Source: Neurospora tetraspora
Taxonomy: Eukaryota; Ascomycota; Sordariomycetes; Sordariales; Sordariaceae
Length of the DNA: 64,000 bases
Reading direction: 5' to 3'
NCBI RefSeq assembly: GCF_033439725.1
Contig: NW_026944384.1
Coordinates: 1,116,001-1,180,000 of the forward strand
In this document: positions 10,676 through 21,150 of the stretch, piece after piece
Position numbering within the stretch: position 1 is the first letter of the stretch
How the letters are laid out: each line of letters opens with the position of its first letter
Notes under the pieces: generated by a model
Database searches by the model: none
What the model was told of the DNA's origin: nothing
Seen by the model: the letters and a program-made list of their open reading frames with translations, nothing else
Made by a program: the position numbers and the translations under genes

Positions 10676-12170
10676 CTCTAGAGACGGAAGCTATAATACA
10701 GCCACTTAAATGCAATCTAATACTAGCTCTAGAGAGGACTACCATTACTCTAGCCATTACTCTTCAAACGAAAAATCGTACTCTAGCTTTAGCTCTAGCT
10801 CTAGAGAGGGCTCTACAGAGGGCAAGAACTCTAACTATAGCTCCAACTCTAGAGAGGGCTCTAGAGAGAGCTTTAGAAAGAGTTATAGAAGCGGGAGCTC
10901 TAAAAATAGGAATAGAAAATCTAACTTTAATTCTAGTTTTAACTCTAGCTCTAATATAGCTACTTAAATATAATCTAGCACTAGCTCTAGAGATATTGCC
11001 TCCGACTCGCTACTATAGTCTAAAATATTAGAATTGACTAGCTCTCGTACGCGCTTACGTTTTGTAGAGCTGGGAGTAAGCTCGTTAGTACTACTATTAT
11101 CGCTCTCCTAATAAAATAATTTACACTATATATTCGGCTATAAACGAAATAGGTTATTAAAGTTGCTCTATTTAATAGGCTTAGCCTTCTTACTCCCTTT
11201 CTTACTCTTTAACGCTAGTGTTGCCGTAGCCTTCTTACTCCCCTTCTTTAAACCAAGTGTAGCCTTCTACTTCTTAGGGGTCTTGGGGGTCTTAGGGGTC
11301 TTAAGAATCTTCTACTTTGCCTCTAGGTTTATAGGAAGGGTATATTCGTCAAGGATATCTCTGGCAAAGTTCTTAGTACGGCTACGACGTGTAATTACAA
11401 TGCGAGGGTTTCAAAGGCGAAGGTAGAAATTATAGGCATCCTATTGAAATAATTAGTTAATAAATAGAGTAAAAGAAATAGGGAATTTAATGTATAAGGA
11501 GCTTTTTATAATGCTAGCGAGGGTGTATATAGGTAAGTTTTAAGGCCTTTTATATAGTTAGCCTTTTAAATATAATATAGCGGTAAAGTAGTTTATATTA
11601 GGTATTAATATTATGTTCTTTATTGTAGGGCTCTAGAGGAGGCGGATTTCTGCGTTGGTTAATAGGCTTATACTTTTTTACTTAGCAGTATTCGTAACCG
11701 ATTAATTCGAATATAATATAATTAATTTATAGCGGTAGTTTATTTAGATACGTATAGTCGATATATTCTTCTTGTTGGCGAGTTTGCTAGCGTACGATTT
11801 TCTCTTTAAAGGTTTAATATTATTTAATAATTATTTTTACGATAGTAATAATTAGTTTGTAAATATTGCAATTGCCGTTGAGAAGGTAATTTTTAATAAT
11901 AAGGTTATTTAATTTAATTAGGGATATAACCTTAATACTAAAGTTCTTCTACTTCTTAATGTAATAGTGTGCCTATTAGTTTTTAATAGGAAGCTAATTC
12001 TTTTGGATATATCGAAGAACTTTTTCTAAGCCTTAAATTACTTCTTCAAGTTTTCCTAACAAGCCTAATACTTTAGTTTAGTATTAATATATATTATAAA
12101 CTTAAATATAATTATAGTATTATAAGGGTCGTTAGTAATTTTAGTAATTTTACTTGTAGTATTACCGCTT
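10676..12170 (-). mobile_element. MULE family A remnant, transposase 3' half, minus strand
   Basis: The reverse complement matches the MULE-A remnant at about 45,000-47,010. About 12,170-11,640 corresponds to the region after the catalytic core, 11,430-11,160 to the Lys/Pro-rich linker, and 10,975-10,700 to the Ser-rich, CTAGAG-repeat tail. Mutator-like transposases cut and paste DNA using a DDE catalytic triad. Only the part downstream of the triad survives here, and neither terminal inverted repeat is present. On the left it abuts a Gypsy RT fragment and on the right a GC-rich island, so it has been cut at both ends. Stops are frequent. Confidence 0.65.
10700..10975. repeat. CTAGAG-rich minisatellite in the MULE-A tail
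   Basis: Variants of the hexamer CTAGAG/CTCTAG and of AGCTCTAG recur across this segment. Read on the plus strand they give a Ser/Arg/Glu-rich frame; the true transposase frame is on the minus strand. The same repeat occurs in the other MULE-A copy at about 46,690-46,990, so it was part of the ancestral element. Confidence 0.6.
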
Positions 12171-12172
12171 CC

Positions 12173-12340
12173 TCTTGGACTCGTGGGCACAAGAAGTGTG
12201 TTGATTGTCCTAAGCTAGAGAAGAAAGGGAAAAGAAATGTGGAGGGCTAAAATACATGGTGGTGTGGGCTGGCTGGGGCCATGTGACAATGCCAGTGAAG
12301 GGGAGTGGGACAGACCCCACCACAACAAATCCCTCTAATT
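12173..12340. other. GC-rich island without RIP
   Basis: About 165 bp of ordinary GC content with many CpA and TpG dinucleotides (for example ACATGGTGGTGTGG), in sharp contrast to both sides. No frame, TIR or tRNA-like fold is recognised. It begins where the MULE-A likeness ends. It may be a low-copy host fragment or a short element. Confidence 0.4.
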
Positions 12341-12439
12341 ATTATTATTTATCAATCGGTAGGGTATTAAAGATTTCAATTTATATTATATCGGGGTCGG
12401 TATAGAGACCGGCATAGAAATCAGTATTATAAATCTTAA

Positions 12440-12960
12440 TAGATTTATTATAATAGAAAAAAAGGTAGTAGCCTAGTTATCCTACTTAGAAAATTACAAA
12501 GGCTTCCATTGGTATAAAATATTAGAGGACTCCGGGATTACTAATAATTCTTCGGCCGCTAAGGCTGTAAGGGAATTGCAGGTAGCCTATTTAATAAGGT
12601 ATTGGAATTTAAATCTTAAAGTAGGTTGGGAATAAAAGGAAAAAGGAAGTGGTGATTTAATTTTATTTCTAAATTCGGGGCTTATTTACAGAATATTAAG
12701 GAGTATACTAAGTAAGCCGGTTATATCAATAGAGGTACTTCCGCCGTTACCGTTATCGTTACCGGTAGTATCTCTAGCTCCTTCGGGAAGCTAGGGATCG
12801 TAAAACTCTTTTATATCGATATCGTCGTCGTTATTAATAGGGTCGGTAGGTATAGAAAAGAATACTATTCCAATACCAGTATATCGCCGCACTTATAATT
12901 ATAGGCAATCGTTCTTTAATAAAAGGGGTAGGTAGAACCTAATATAAGGGGATAGCAGAG
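12440..12960 (+). pseudogene. Degraded coding-like stretch, unrecognised
   Basis: One plus-strand frame has coding texture at about 12,480-12,640, including a W-Y-K-I-L-E-D-S-G-I stretch, and again at about 12,700-12,780 with a Pro/Leu-rich patch. Stops interrupt it, and no domain or known family is visible. The stretch lies between two GC-rich islands. It could be part of a transposon or a dead host gene. Confidence 0.25.
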
Positions 12961-13019
12961 CAGTACGCAGGTACTGGCTAAAAGAATCGATTAAGGTTCT
13001 ATAAAGAGAAAAGAGGAGA

Positions 13020-13410
13020 AAGATTGGCCCGCTGGGCGGGGAGGCCACCTATCTTTAAAGCGCCGTACACGCATGCATGGGTGCCTGGCTGCCTGAGGCA
13101 GCCTCCCTATTTAGGAACTATAAGTTACGTGCCATAAAGCTCCATGGGGTTCCATGGAGTGCCATGGAGTGCCATAGGGTGGCATGGGGTGCCATGGGTC
13201 GTCTGGCCAAGTGCCAGATGCCAGTACTGGGCGCCAGCCCCGTGACAGCGTAAATACTTTTAGGGTACCAACCGCCCCACCGCACAGGGACCTCCCTTGC
13301 CCTACTTCTAGACCTCCAGACTTGCACAGTCTGACCACACACAATACATCACCATCATTGATTCGTTCGTGGTCGCTCACCCTGTTCACACCTATCGTAT
13401 ACTACTTACC
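13020..13410. other. GC-rich island with a tandem decamer and a palindrome
   Basis: About 390 bp of normal GC content with frequent CpA and TpG, so it has escaped RIP. It holds a perfect 17-bp palindrome (GGCTGCCTGAGGCAGCC, 13,087-13,103) and a short tandem repeat (13,139-13,198). Overlapping open frames on both strands (up to 108 codons) are low-complexity and mutually exclusive, so I do not call a gene. Single-copy host DNA or a solo LTR of unknown family are both possible. Confidence 0.4.
13139..13198. repeat. Decamer tandem repeat, GCCATGGGGT type
   Basis: Six roughly 10-bp units related to GCCATGGGGT/GCCATGGAGT follow each other without spacers. The units are imperfect. Confidence 0.65.
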
Positions 13411-13419
13411 TAGGAATAT

Positions 13420-13535
13420 ATGTATATATTTTACCGTTGTACCACGGTTATACAACGGTAAAAATATGTGCGACGGCTTTGAATTTGGATATTGTTATAC
13501 AACGGTTTAAAGGTTTTAACCGTACTGCAACCGTT
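13420..13535. repeat. Cluster of AACGGTT/AACCGTT motifs
   Basis: The motif ACAACGGT and its complement ACCGTTGT occur about six times within 115 bp, some as inverted pairs around 13,430-13,465. A similar cluster lies at 35,185-35,285. They may be binding sites or part of a terminal repeat of an element family that I cannot name. Confidence 0.45.
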
Positions 13536-13749
13536 GCTTACTCTACAATTATAGGATTTAATATGGGAAATATATATATTAGGTAGCCTATAGTATATGA
13601 CGGGTAGAGGTTTGCATATATTATGTAGGAGGACCCACTTTGGCTAAGAAATTTCTTACGGCATAGGAAATTTAGGAAAGGAAGTCGCGTCGGTCGCTTA
13701 TATATTTTTTATCTACTTACTAGCTATTGCCGCCCGCTTACCGCCGCTA

Positions 13750-14040
13750 GCCTACGTACGGTCTATTTGCGCTCCGGGTCCCGCCTACCCTATTACCCGG
13801 CACCCGACTACGTACGGTCTACCTACATCCCCGATCCTACCCGCCTACCCCGTTGCTCGCCCGGCTACCGGCTACGTATAGTCTACCTATACCCGCGCCT
13901 GGCGCTATTTTAACCCTATATCCGGCTGCGTATTGCGCCGGCTGCGTATTATATTTAGTATTGTATTCGGTACTATACTCGGTATTATACCCGGTACTAT
14001 ACCTAGGGTAATACGATGCGATACGATGCGATGCGATCTT
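13750..14040. repeat. Compound minisatellite: about 60-bp, 12-bp and GATGCGATAC units
   Basis: A unit of about 60 bp containing CTACGTAYRGTCTA recurs two and a half times at 13,750-13,905. It is followed by three 12-bp units of CGGTAYTATACY (about 13,965-14,002) and then by repeats of ATACGATGCG (about 14,010-14,036). CpG content is high. Confidence 0.55.
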
Positions 14041-14184
14041 AATAATTACCGATTTATTAATTAGTATATAAATAATTATATAAATTGTTATATATCGTAT
14101 ACTACGCTTATAGTGTATTAAAAGGGGGAAATAGGAATAATAGGCATGATAGTATAGGAATTAGAAAGCGATCCGTAGATATAT

Positions 14185-14390
14185 TCGGGGTAAGCAATTG
14201 ATATAATATTAATAAAGTAAGTGTTATCCGGCGTAGGTAATTGATATAATGCTAATAAAGTCTTTTATTTAAGTGGTTGTATCTAGAGAAGGCAATTGAT
14301 ATAATACTAATAAGTAAGTATTCAGGCAACTAACCTATATTAATAAATAAATAACATTTGGGTAGGCTAATTAATATAATAGTATTAGTA
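14185..14390. repeat. Four spaced copies of AATTGATATAAT
   Basis: The block GCAATTGATATAAT followed by TAATAA recurs near 14,193, 14,231 and 14,292, with a weaker copy near 14,371. The spacing is irregular, about 38-80 bp. Spaced subterminal repeats are typical of CACTA-type transposons, where they bind transposase. These lie beyond the 3' side of the tnp2-like pseudogene, so they could mark one end of that element. The link is inference. Confidence 0.45.
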
Positions 14391-14448
14391 TTACCGTTGG
14401 AATAATTATCTAGTAGTTATTGAAATACCCCGATATTTAAGCGGTTTA

Positions 14449-14824
14449 TGTGACGAACGGCAGTCTGATCTGCCTAAGTGGGATAGCTGAAGGGTGATAC
14501 TATCAGAAGACGTTCGGTGAAGCCAAAAGGTTCACAACAAGTATGGTAGCGTTATACTAGTCTCAGTGATAATGATCTATTGACTACTGTCGAACTATCT
14601 CGCTAGCTAGGTTCTCCAGGTGCCTTCTTTATCTCTGCCATCGACTGGGACCCGAGTGTTCTTAGACTCTTGGTGTTGTCCTGGCTCACCCGTGAGCCCT
14701 CATAGTCCGTGAGCCCTCTAGTCTTCTGTCTTACTGGCTTCTATGGTTACACTGCCCCGCCTCTGCGTGGCTGTTGTGTCCCGGTGGCTTGGTTGACCCG
14801 TGTCACTCGCTTAAGTTCGTAACA
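14449..14824. mobile_element. Solo LTR, 376 bp
   Basis: The sequence begins TGTGACGAAC and ends GTTCGTAACA. These are imperfect inverted ends of the TG...CA kind, flanked by a perfect 5-bp duplication, GTTTA (14,444-14,448 and 14,825-14,829). No internal region is present, so this is a solo LTR left by recombination. Its GC content is normal and CpA/TpG are frequent, so it looks young or below the size seen by RIP. The family (Copia or Gypsy) cannot be told from the LTR alone. Confidence 0.75.
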
Positions 14825-14829
14825 GTTTA

Positions 14830-15600
14830 GGCGGTCTAAGCGGTAGTAATACAATAGATGAGATGGATCGGATATATTTATCGAATAATAAGTTATAATA
14901 TTATATATTATAGAAGATATACTATATTAAGTTAGTTAGTTTATATTTTAATTATATTGTAGAAGATTAGAAAGTTATAGTATTTATAATACGGAGTAAT
15001 ATTATAAATAATATTATAAATTCTATATACGTTAGTATATATTTTATTGTTTCCTAATTATATATAATTATATTAGTTAGACGATAATAGATAATAATAG
15101 ACGATGATAGACAATCATAATAATTATATTAATTAATATTTAAATATTTATAATTGCTAGGCTATAGTTAAATAATATCCTACTTTACTTATACTTATAA
15201 CGGGCTATACTTCCTCTTGCGCTCGTAAAATTTCGAGATATCGATGATATAGATCCTATCGGGAAGGACTATTAGAAGGCCGATAATTAATAATTTACTA
15301 GTATTTTCGATATATATAAGATCGAGGGTAATATATTTGATATAACGTACAAGCTAAAATTTAGTTAATATAAAGAAACTTTTACGTTCGTTTATTAGTT
15401 TTTATTTACAGAGGAAGATGTAATCGATACGTATAAGATTAGTATTAGAATTATTATTATTAAACGTATTATTATTAGACAATGTATTAATATTAAAGCT
15501 ATTATTACTAATATTATTATAATTATTTCGATACCGAATATAGTTGCTAAGGTTGAATTTATAATATCGAAGCGTCCTATAAAATTTAGGGGTTAGTATA
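14830..15600. other. Very AT-rich stretch, nothing recognised
   Basis: TpA-saturated DNA with short runs such as ATTATTATT. No reading frame, repeat end or RNA gene was identified between the solo LTR and the coding-like text that begins near 15,600. Confidence 0.45.
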
Positions 15601-16240
15601 GATTTAGTATAGTAGTAGGTAGTATATAATATAGTTGTATAGGATATTAAAGGTTGTAGCGATAATAAAGTATTATAATTTATAGATTTCTACTACTAAA
15701 TTAACAATTTAAAACCGTTTTTATAAAATAGCGCTAGTATACGTAAATATATATATTTTTATATTTAATATATTGGAAGGGGATATACTAATTATTATCG
15801 ATTTAAAATAAAAGGATTATGGTTAAACAAAATATAGTTAGAAATGTCCGAAAACTACGAAAATTCTATTACCTAAAATTAAAGTTAGATATTATCTGGA
15901 TATACTTATAATTCTTTCTATTTGTATAAATCGATGGCGCGGCTATACGGCTTCGAAATAGTTTAATAATATTATTAATATATTATTAAATTATTTAGCA
16001 CGTAGATTATACGATATTATATTAAAAACGTATAGAATTATTAATACTACCGTTAAGAGTGTCGTAATGCCGTCGACGTTGCCAAGATTAATTTTAAGGC
16101 CGCGTCTTTGGGTATTATAATTGCCAAATCCGGTAATTACCGTTACGTTTAACTACCTAAAATATTTATAAATACCGCTTATTAACCCTTAGAATCTTAA
16201 GGTTATATATCTATATTTATATACTTATATAATAGTTTAG
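15600..16240 (+). pseudogene. Degraded plus-strand ORF next to the tnp2-like gene, unrecognised
   Basis: One plus-strand frame holds together best from about 15,780 to 16,190, with Y-K-S-M-A-R-L-Y-G-F-E and later E-C-R-N-A-V-D-V-A-K and S-G-N-Y-R-Y-V. It has few stops for this region. It faces the minus-strand transposase pseudogene. Elements of the CACTA group often carry a second gene besides the transposase, which this could be. I do not recognise the family and infer no function. Confidence 0.35.
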
Positions 16241-18620
16241 GTAAGGGGGCGATAGGAATATAGAAGTAGTATAGGGACAGGGATAAGTAAGAATTGTATA
16301 ATTATATAAATGATATATACGTATCTATAGTACTTTGGTATCTAATTTATATATAACGGTATATTTATATTTGTATGTAGAAGGAGTTTATAGTAATACT
16401 ATATACGGGTACTACTATAATACGTATTTCTAATAATTCGTTTACATCTTTCGGTAGGCTGTATTAGGGGTAATCGATAAAGGGTATTGGAAATTTATTT
16501 GTTTAAAAATATTATACATTTATTAAATTATGTAGTACCTTAATCAAATATTGCAATATATTTATTAGCGTAATTACGTTCGTACGTATTATATAATAAA
16601 TAATATAATACATTTAATATTTGTCTAGGATTTAATAGTAATAATTATTATCGGTTTTTTTCTTTAATAAATAGTATAATGGGGTTATAATCTCAATAAA
16701 GTTCATCGCAAATATGGTAGTACGTTTTATTTATTTCTTTTAATCTATTTAGTATTAACGGTCGAATATACGTATTATTAGCCGCTTCGGGTATATCGAA
16801 TTCCTGATTTTTATTAGCTAATAGAAATAATTTAATATTAAAACGGAATTTGTTTTTATTTTTAAATAAGGCTTCGAATACCCTAGGCGTATTTTTAACT
16901 ATATTATATATTTAATCGGTTAATACGGGGTCGGATAGGGAAAACGTATTAAATAAGACGAATTGAATAATATAAATAATACGCTTATAACGATTTATCG
17001 TTCGATATCCTTGCCGTTAATCTTTTCCGCCGTCTTTTTAAATCATTTATTATTATTTATTAATATATATTCTTAAATATAGTATTACGTTATACGCAGC
17101 CCGCTTTTTATACGCTAGATTTACGCAGTAGACTATATATAAATTACATATAGCAAGCGGCTTAGGGTATGCATATAGCCTATACTAAGACTTTAAATAT
17201 AATTTATTTATAATATTTCTCTTCTATTAATATATTTAGTAAATTAAGAGGGCTATATTTTTTTAAATTTTTAAGCATAATAAATACCCAAATGAACATT
17301 TAGCGGTAAAGTTTTAGTAATATACCATTTAGTACGCTTAAGTAGCTTTAATCTAACCACTTCTATTGTTTCCTCTACTTATTACTCTTTATTATTACTT
17401 ATATACTAATCTTTATTATTATTATTATTAACGGCTTCGATAGTAGCCTCTTTTACCACTTCTATAGCTATAGATAACCGCTTCGATAACTATCGTAATA
17501 AACTACCCGGATATTAATACCTCTAATGGTAATTAGGAAGCCTTAAATCGATTATTCAATCTAATATTTTCTTAAGCCTATTAGGTTTTTAGCGATGGCT
17601 TCTACTATAGTATTATACATGCTTTTATACTAGCGACGTGTATTTAATATATATTCATTTAGTCTTTTATATTCTAATTAGATATTACGAATATTTATAA
17701 AGATTAAATTATTGTAAACCATCGTTATAAATCCTTATATTAAGGCACTGATTAACTAGTATTCTATTAAATTATTAGGACCGCCAGCTATATACTAGAA
17801 TCTTTCCGTTTTATATTTATTAGGAAACGGTATTTCTATTACCTTTTCCTATACATCCTATATAAAAGGATTGATATACTCCCTTCGAAGCTATACCTAT
17901 AATATAGGTAGTACTATAATTAACTATTTAGGGTACTTTAATAAATTACAACTTTTTAGATATAAAATTGGCGAAGGTAATAACCTAACTAGGAGGGAAC
18001 GGCTATAATTAAAGTATTTTATTATATTTTATACGAACTTTCAGTATTAAAAATATATTGAGTAGTATTTTATAGGTATACTAAATAATGCCCTTAAATT
18101 CGGAATATACGGGATTAGGTAAGCGGGTTCGTATAATATCGAATGCTAATATAAAATTGAATAGGGCTAGCCAATTTTGAGAAATACCCCATTAGGTATT
18201 GTATTTCTTCTTAGCCTTTTTAATTGTAAAATTATAGTCTATTTCGTACTTTATTTATATATACTGGAAATAATAGTATTATATATTAATAATATAATAT
18301 TATTCTAATACATCCTGTTTATTTACTATATCGTCAGGTCTAACGTAATAAAAACGATAGAATTTATAGCCAGAAGGCCCAACGGTACCGGTATTTTTAT
18401 CTTATTAGGGTATATCGTTAATATAGTATATAGTAAATACGGATACTAGTATTGGAATACTTTTAATTTTTATTATAATACCCTTATCTAATAGTATAAG
18501 ATAACTAATAGGTTCGATAACAAATTCGAAATTCGATGCATGCGGGCTAAGAACGATTAGAAAAATATTGGCATTTCGAAATTTATTTCCTAATAGTAGT
18601 CTTATAGGGGATTAGTATAT

Positions 18621-18783
18621 TTATTGGAAGTCCGTGCCCTGCCCAGTGAATGGCACTGGGCCGCCCATTCACCGGCACTCCCTTCCAGGTATTTAGGCTG
18701 CCCTGATTTCCGTTTCTCCTCTTCCGCTAGACAACTCTAGAATCAAGCCCTTTTTCGTTGTCGCCTCTTCCAGCCTCCAACAA
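18621..18783 (+). mobile_element. Short MITE-like element, copy 1 (163 bp)
   Basis: This is a GC-richer island whose sequence recurs at 42,818 and, inverted, at 33,497. The ends are weakly inverted (TTATTGGAAG at the left, CTCCAACAA at the right). It contains the shared blocks CAGTGAATGG, TTCCAGGTATTTAGGCTGCC and CGTTGTCGCCT. It has no coding capacity. Its target lies inside the tnp2-like pseudogene, which continues on both sides. The copies differ little and keep CpA/TpG, so they have escaped RIP, as expected for repeats this short. No clear target duplication is visible. A SINE-like origin is not supported because there is no box A/B or tail. Confidence 0.65.
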
Positions 18784-20348
18784 TATTCCTATAATTGGTT
18801 TATATATTTTACGGTAAATACCGAATTTATCGATAAATATAAGTAATAAATAATTTAATATATTAAACCGGCTATATGGTTTATCTTATTCTTCGAAGTA
18901 CTTATAGCTAAATATTTCGATTTCGAGCTATGCTTTGATTAGTGGAGTAAATGCTAGAGGTAGAATCTAGGCATTCTATTCCTCGTCGGAATCTAATATT
19001 TCGAATATATGTCGTATAACAAAAAATCCTTTTAATAGCGGCTCTAGTCTTATACTATATTTTAGTATTCTTTTTCTAGGTTTAATAAGCGGGCTGGGAT
19101 CGTCTAGGGTGTCGCCCTCGAAATAATCGATATCTACCCGTATAAATCGTTATATATATTTTTGTAGGATTTAGTATTCTTCGTCGAATCGTATAATTAA
19201 TTCGTTAGGCAAAAGTTTTATTCTTAGTCCGATCTATAAATAAATATTATAGCTTGGAAATACTTTCTCGATTCGCTTGATGTCTATATATTCGTTAATA
19301 ACGAGGGTTATCTCCCTAGCTCCGTACATATAATTACTAGTATAGTTCTACCCCATTGCCTTAATCCGCCCGATATATAGTATATAATCTAGGTCGTCGT
19401 CTTCAAGGTTGTAATGATATGTGCGGTAATCGATATAGCGGAAGTATATAAAGTTTAATAGAAAAATAACCTTTCCAATATCGTCTAGATTAAAGTATAA
19501 TATGAAATAGTTATATTTATTAAATATTATACATACTAAATTTGACTAATATAGGACATAGTACAATTCGGTCGGGTTGTTTACGAAATGGGCTATACAT
19601 TTATATATACTATTAGTAGTATCGGAATTTAAAAAGGCCTAGAATAATCATTTGGGATCTATAAAGTAGAAGGGCGCAGGTATTGTATCTACATGCTCTT
19701 CTTTATTTAATTCGTCTTCTAATATCAGATCTTACTATTATTATTATTATTATTACTATTATACCTTTTTCATAGCTACTTGTCTTTTACAGCTAGCCGA
19801 TTCTAATTTTATTTTTATAACTTTGAATAGTATTTTAATTATATATATATTTAAAAGGGGTAGCTGTTTTTCGACGTTACTTTTAAGGGTACTAATTTAT
19901 CTTGGTATTAATTCAATTGTAGGTATAAGTTTTCCGTCGTAACTACATAATATTTATAACATTTATAGTATAGTCGAATAATCGTCTATCGTTATACGCT
20001 TAATATATATATAAAGACTAAATTCTATATGAAAGTCTAGTATTTCGGCGTATTTATTGCAATAATAGTATATTAGGGTCGAATTGTCTATAATGTAGCC
20101 GGGTGCGGTAGGGACTTGTAGGGTAATGGTTACGATGTAGGATGCCACTTCTAGCTCCCGGGTAGTAAACTAGGCTTACTCGGCAACCTATTTGTTAATA
20201 AAATCGACCTCGAATAGGACTATCTCTAGCTTTTATCGGTCAAACTCGCGCTCGCCGTATTCTAAATCAAAACGTAATTAATCTTCGTCAAATCTAGCCG
20301 GGAAGAGGTCGTCGTTAAAGTCTTCGAGGTAAAGATCTGCTACGCCCC

Positions 20349-20436
20349 CTGCTAATAAGATATTTTAGTCGATAGCACCTAGTTTAGCCAAGTTAATTGT
20401 AATACTTATCTAATGGATAGATTAGGATTAACTCAC
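20349..20436 (-). other. Probable 88-bp spliceosomal intron in the tnp2-like gene
   Basis: On the minus strand a GTGAGT donor (from 20,436) and a TTAGCAG acceptor (ending at 20,349) bracket 88 bp with no coding sense. Splicing would join the acidic N-terminal part to the G-V-A-D-L-Y reading with the frame kept. The length is typical of fungal introns. A branch-point-like CTAAT/ACTAAA lies inside. The call is by eye only. Confidence 0.45.
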
Positions 20437-20461
20437 CTTATTTAATTTGGTCGTTATTATT

Positions 20462-21150
20462 GGCATTTCATCGGGGGGCACCAGGGTCGTCTTAGGGGGG
20501 CACCAATCGGGTTAGGGTTTAACGTGTACGTTATTTTTTTCAGCCCTTTAATACAGTCAGACAGTAATCATACAACACTCTTTCTGTGTAAAACAGTACC
20601 AAGCCCAGTCACCCAGTGGGCCCTATGTGCACGACCCCCATCTTCAGACTTAGTAATTTTGAACTTCTTTAACCTTCACAACCTTCTTTCTACTCCCTCT
20701 TTATAACTATACCACCTCTGATCACTAGAATAGGCTAGAATCGACCGCACGTACGTGAATATTAATCGTATTAATTACTAGAATAGTTGCTGACTTTCCT
20801 GAAGCCTCAAAGCACTGCGCGCATTGCGTATACCCTTAAATTGCCGCCCTGGGATCCAGATGCGCCCATCGACCTTACCCACGTCGAAGACACTGATAGC
20901 GACGCCGTTAGCGACGACGACAACGAGTTCAACTATCCCATATTGAAAACATTGTGTGCCATACGAATCTCTATACAAAACTATGTTACAGAACATCTTT
21001 GTGATTTTTTTCATGTATGTGTAACATCATGGAATTTACCATGTAAATGCTATTTTACGTCTAAAATACCTGCCAAGGATTGAAATAATGGTGCCCCCAT
21101 AAGGTTTGGTGCCCCCCTAAGACGACCTTGGTGCCCCCCGATGAAATGCC
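20462..21150 (+). mobile_element. MULE-A internal-deletion derivative, 689 bp
   Basis: This non-autonomous element has terminal inverted repeats of about 45 bp. Both ends begin GGCATTTCATCGGGGGGCAC and carry a second GGGGGGCACC block. It is flanked by an 8-bp duplication, TTATTATT (20,454-20,461 and 21,151-21,158). The right end matches the right end of the MULE-A remnant at 47,477. The interior matches the 914-bp element at 43,329, apart from a stretch missing here. An acidic reading (20,787 onward, D-A-P-I-D-L-T and D-T-D-S-D-A-V-S-D) is shared with that element and may be a leftover of the transposase gene. It is inserted in the acidic N-terminal region of the tnp2-like gene. It shows little RIP. 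Confidence 0.8.

Noticed and set aside
11163-11426. Hydrophobic 87-codon frame resembling a membrane protein, with a partner at 46,300-46,503
   Set aside because: Both are antisense shadows of the Lys/Pro-rich linker of the MULE-A transposase.
13111-13510. Three overlapping open frames of 74-108 codons on both strands
   Set aside because: They overlap each other in a GC-rich island with a tandem repeat, and none shows a domain.
20462-21150. hAT element, because of the 8-bp duplication
   Set aside because: hAT elements have short TIRs. The ends here match the end of an element with a Mutator-type transposase (47,477).
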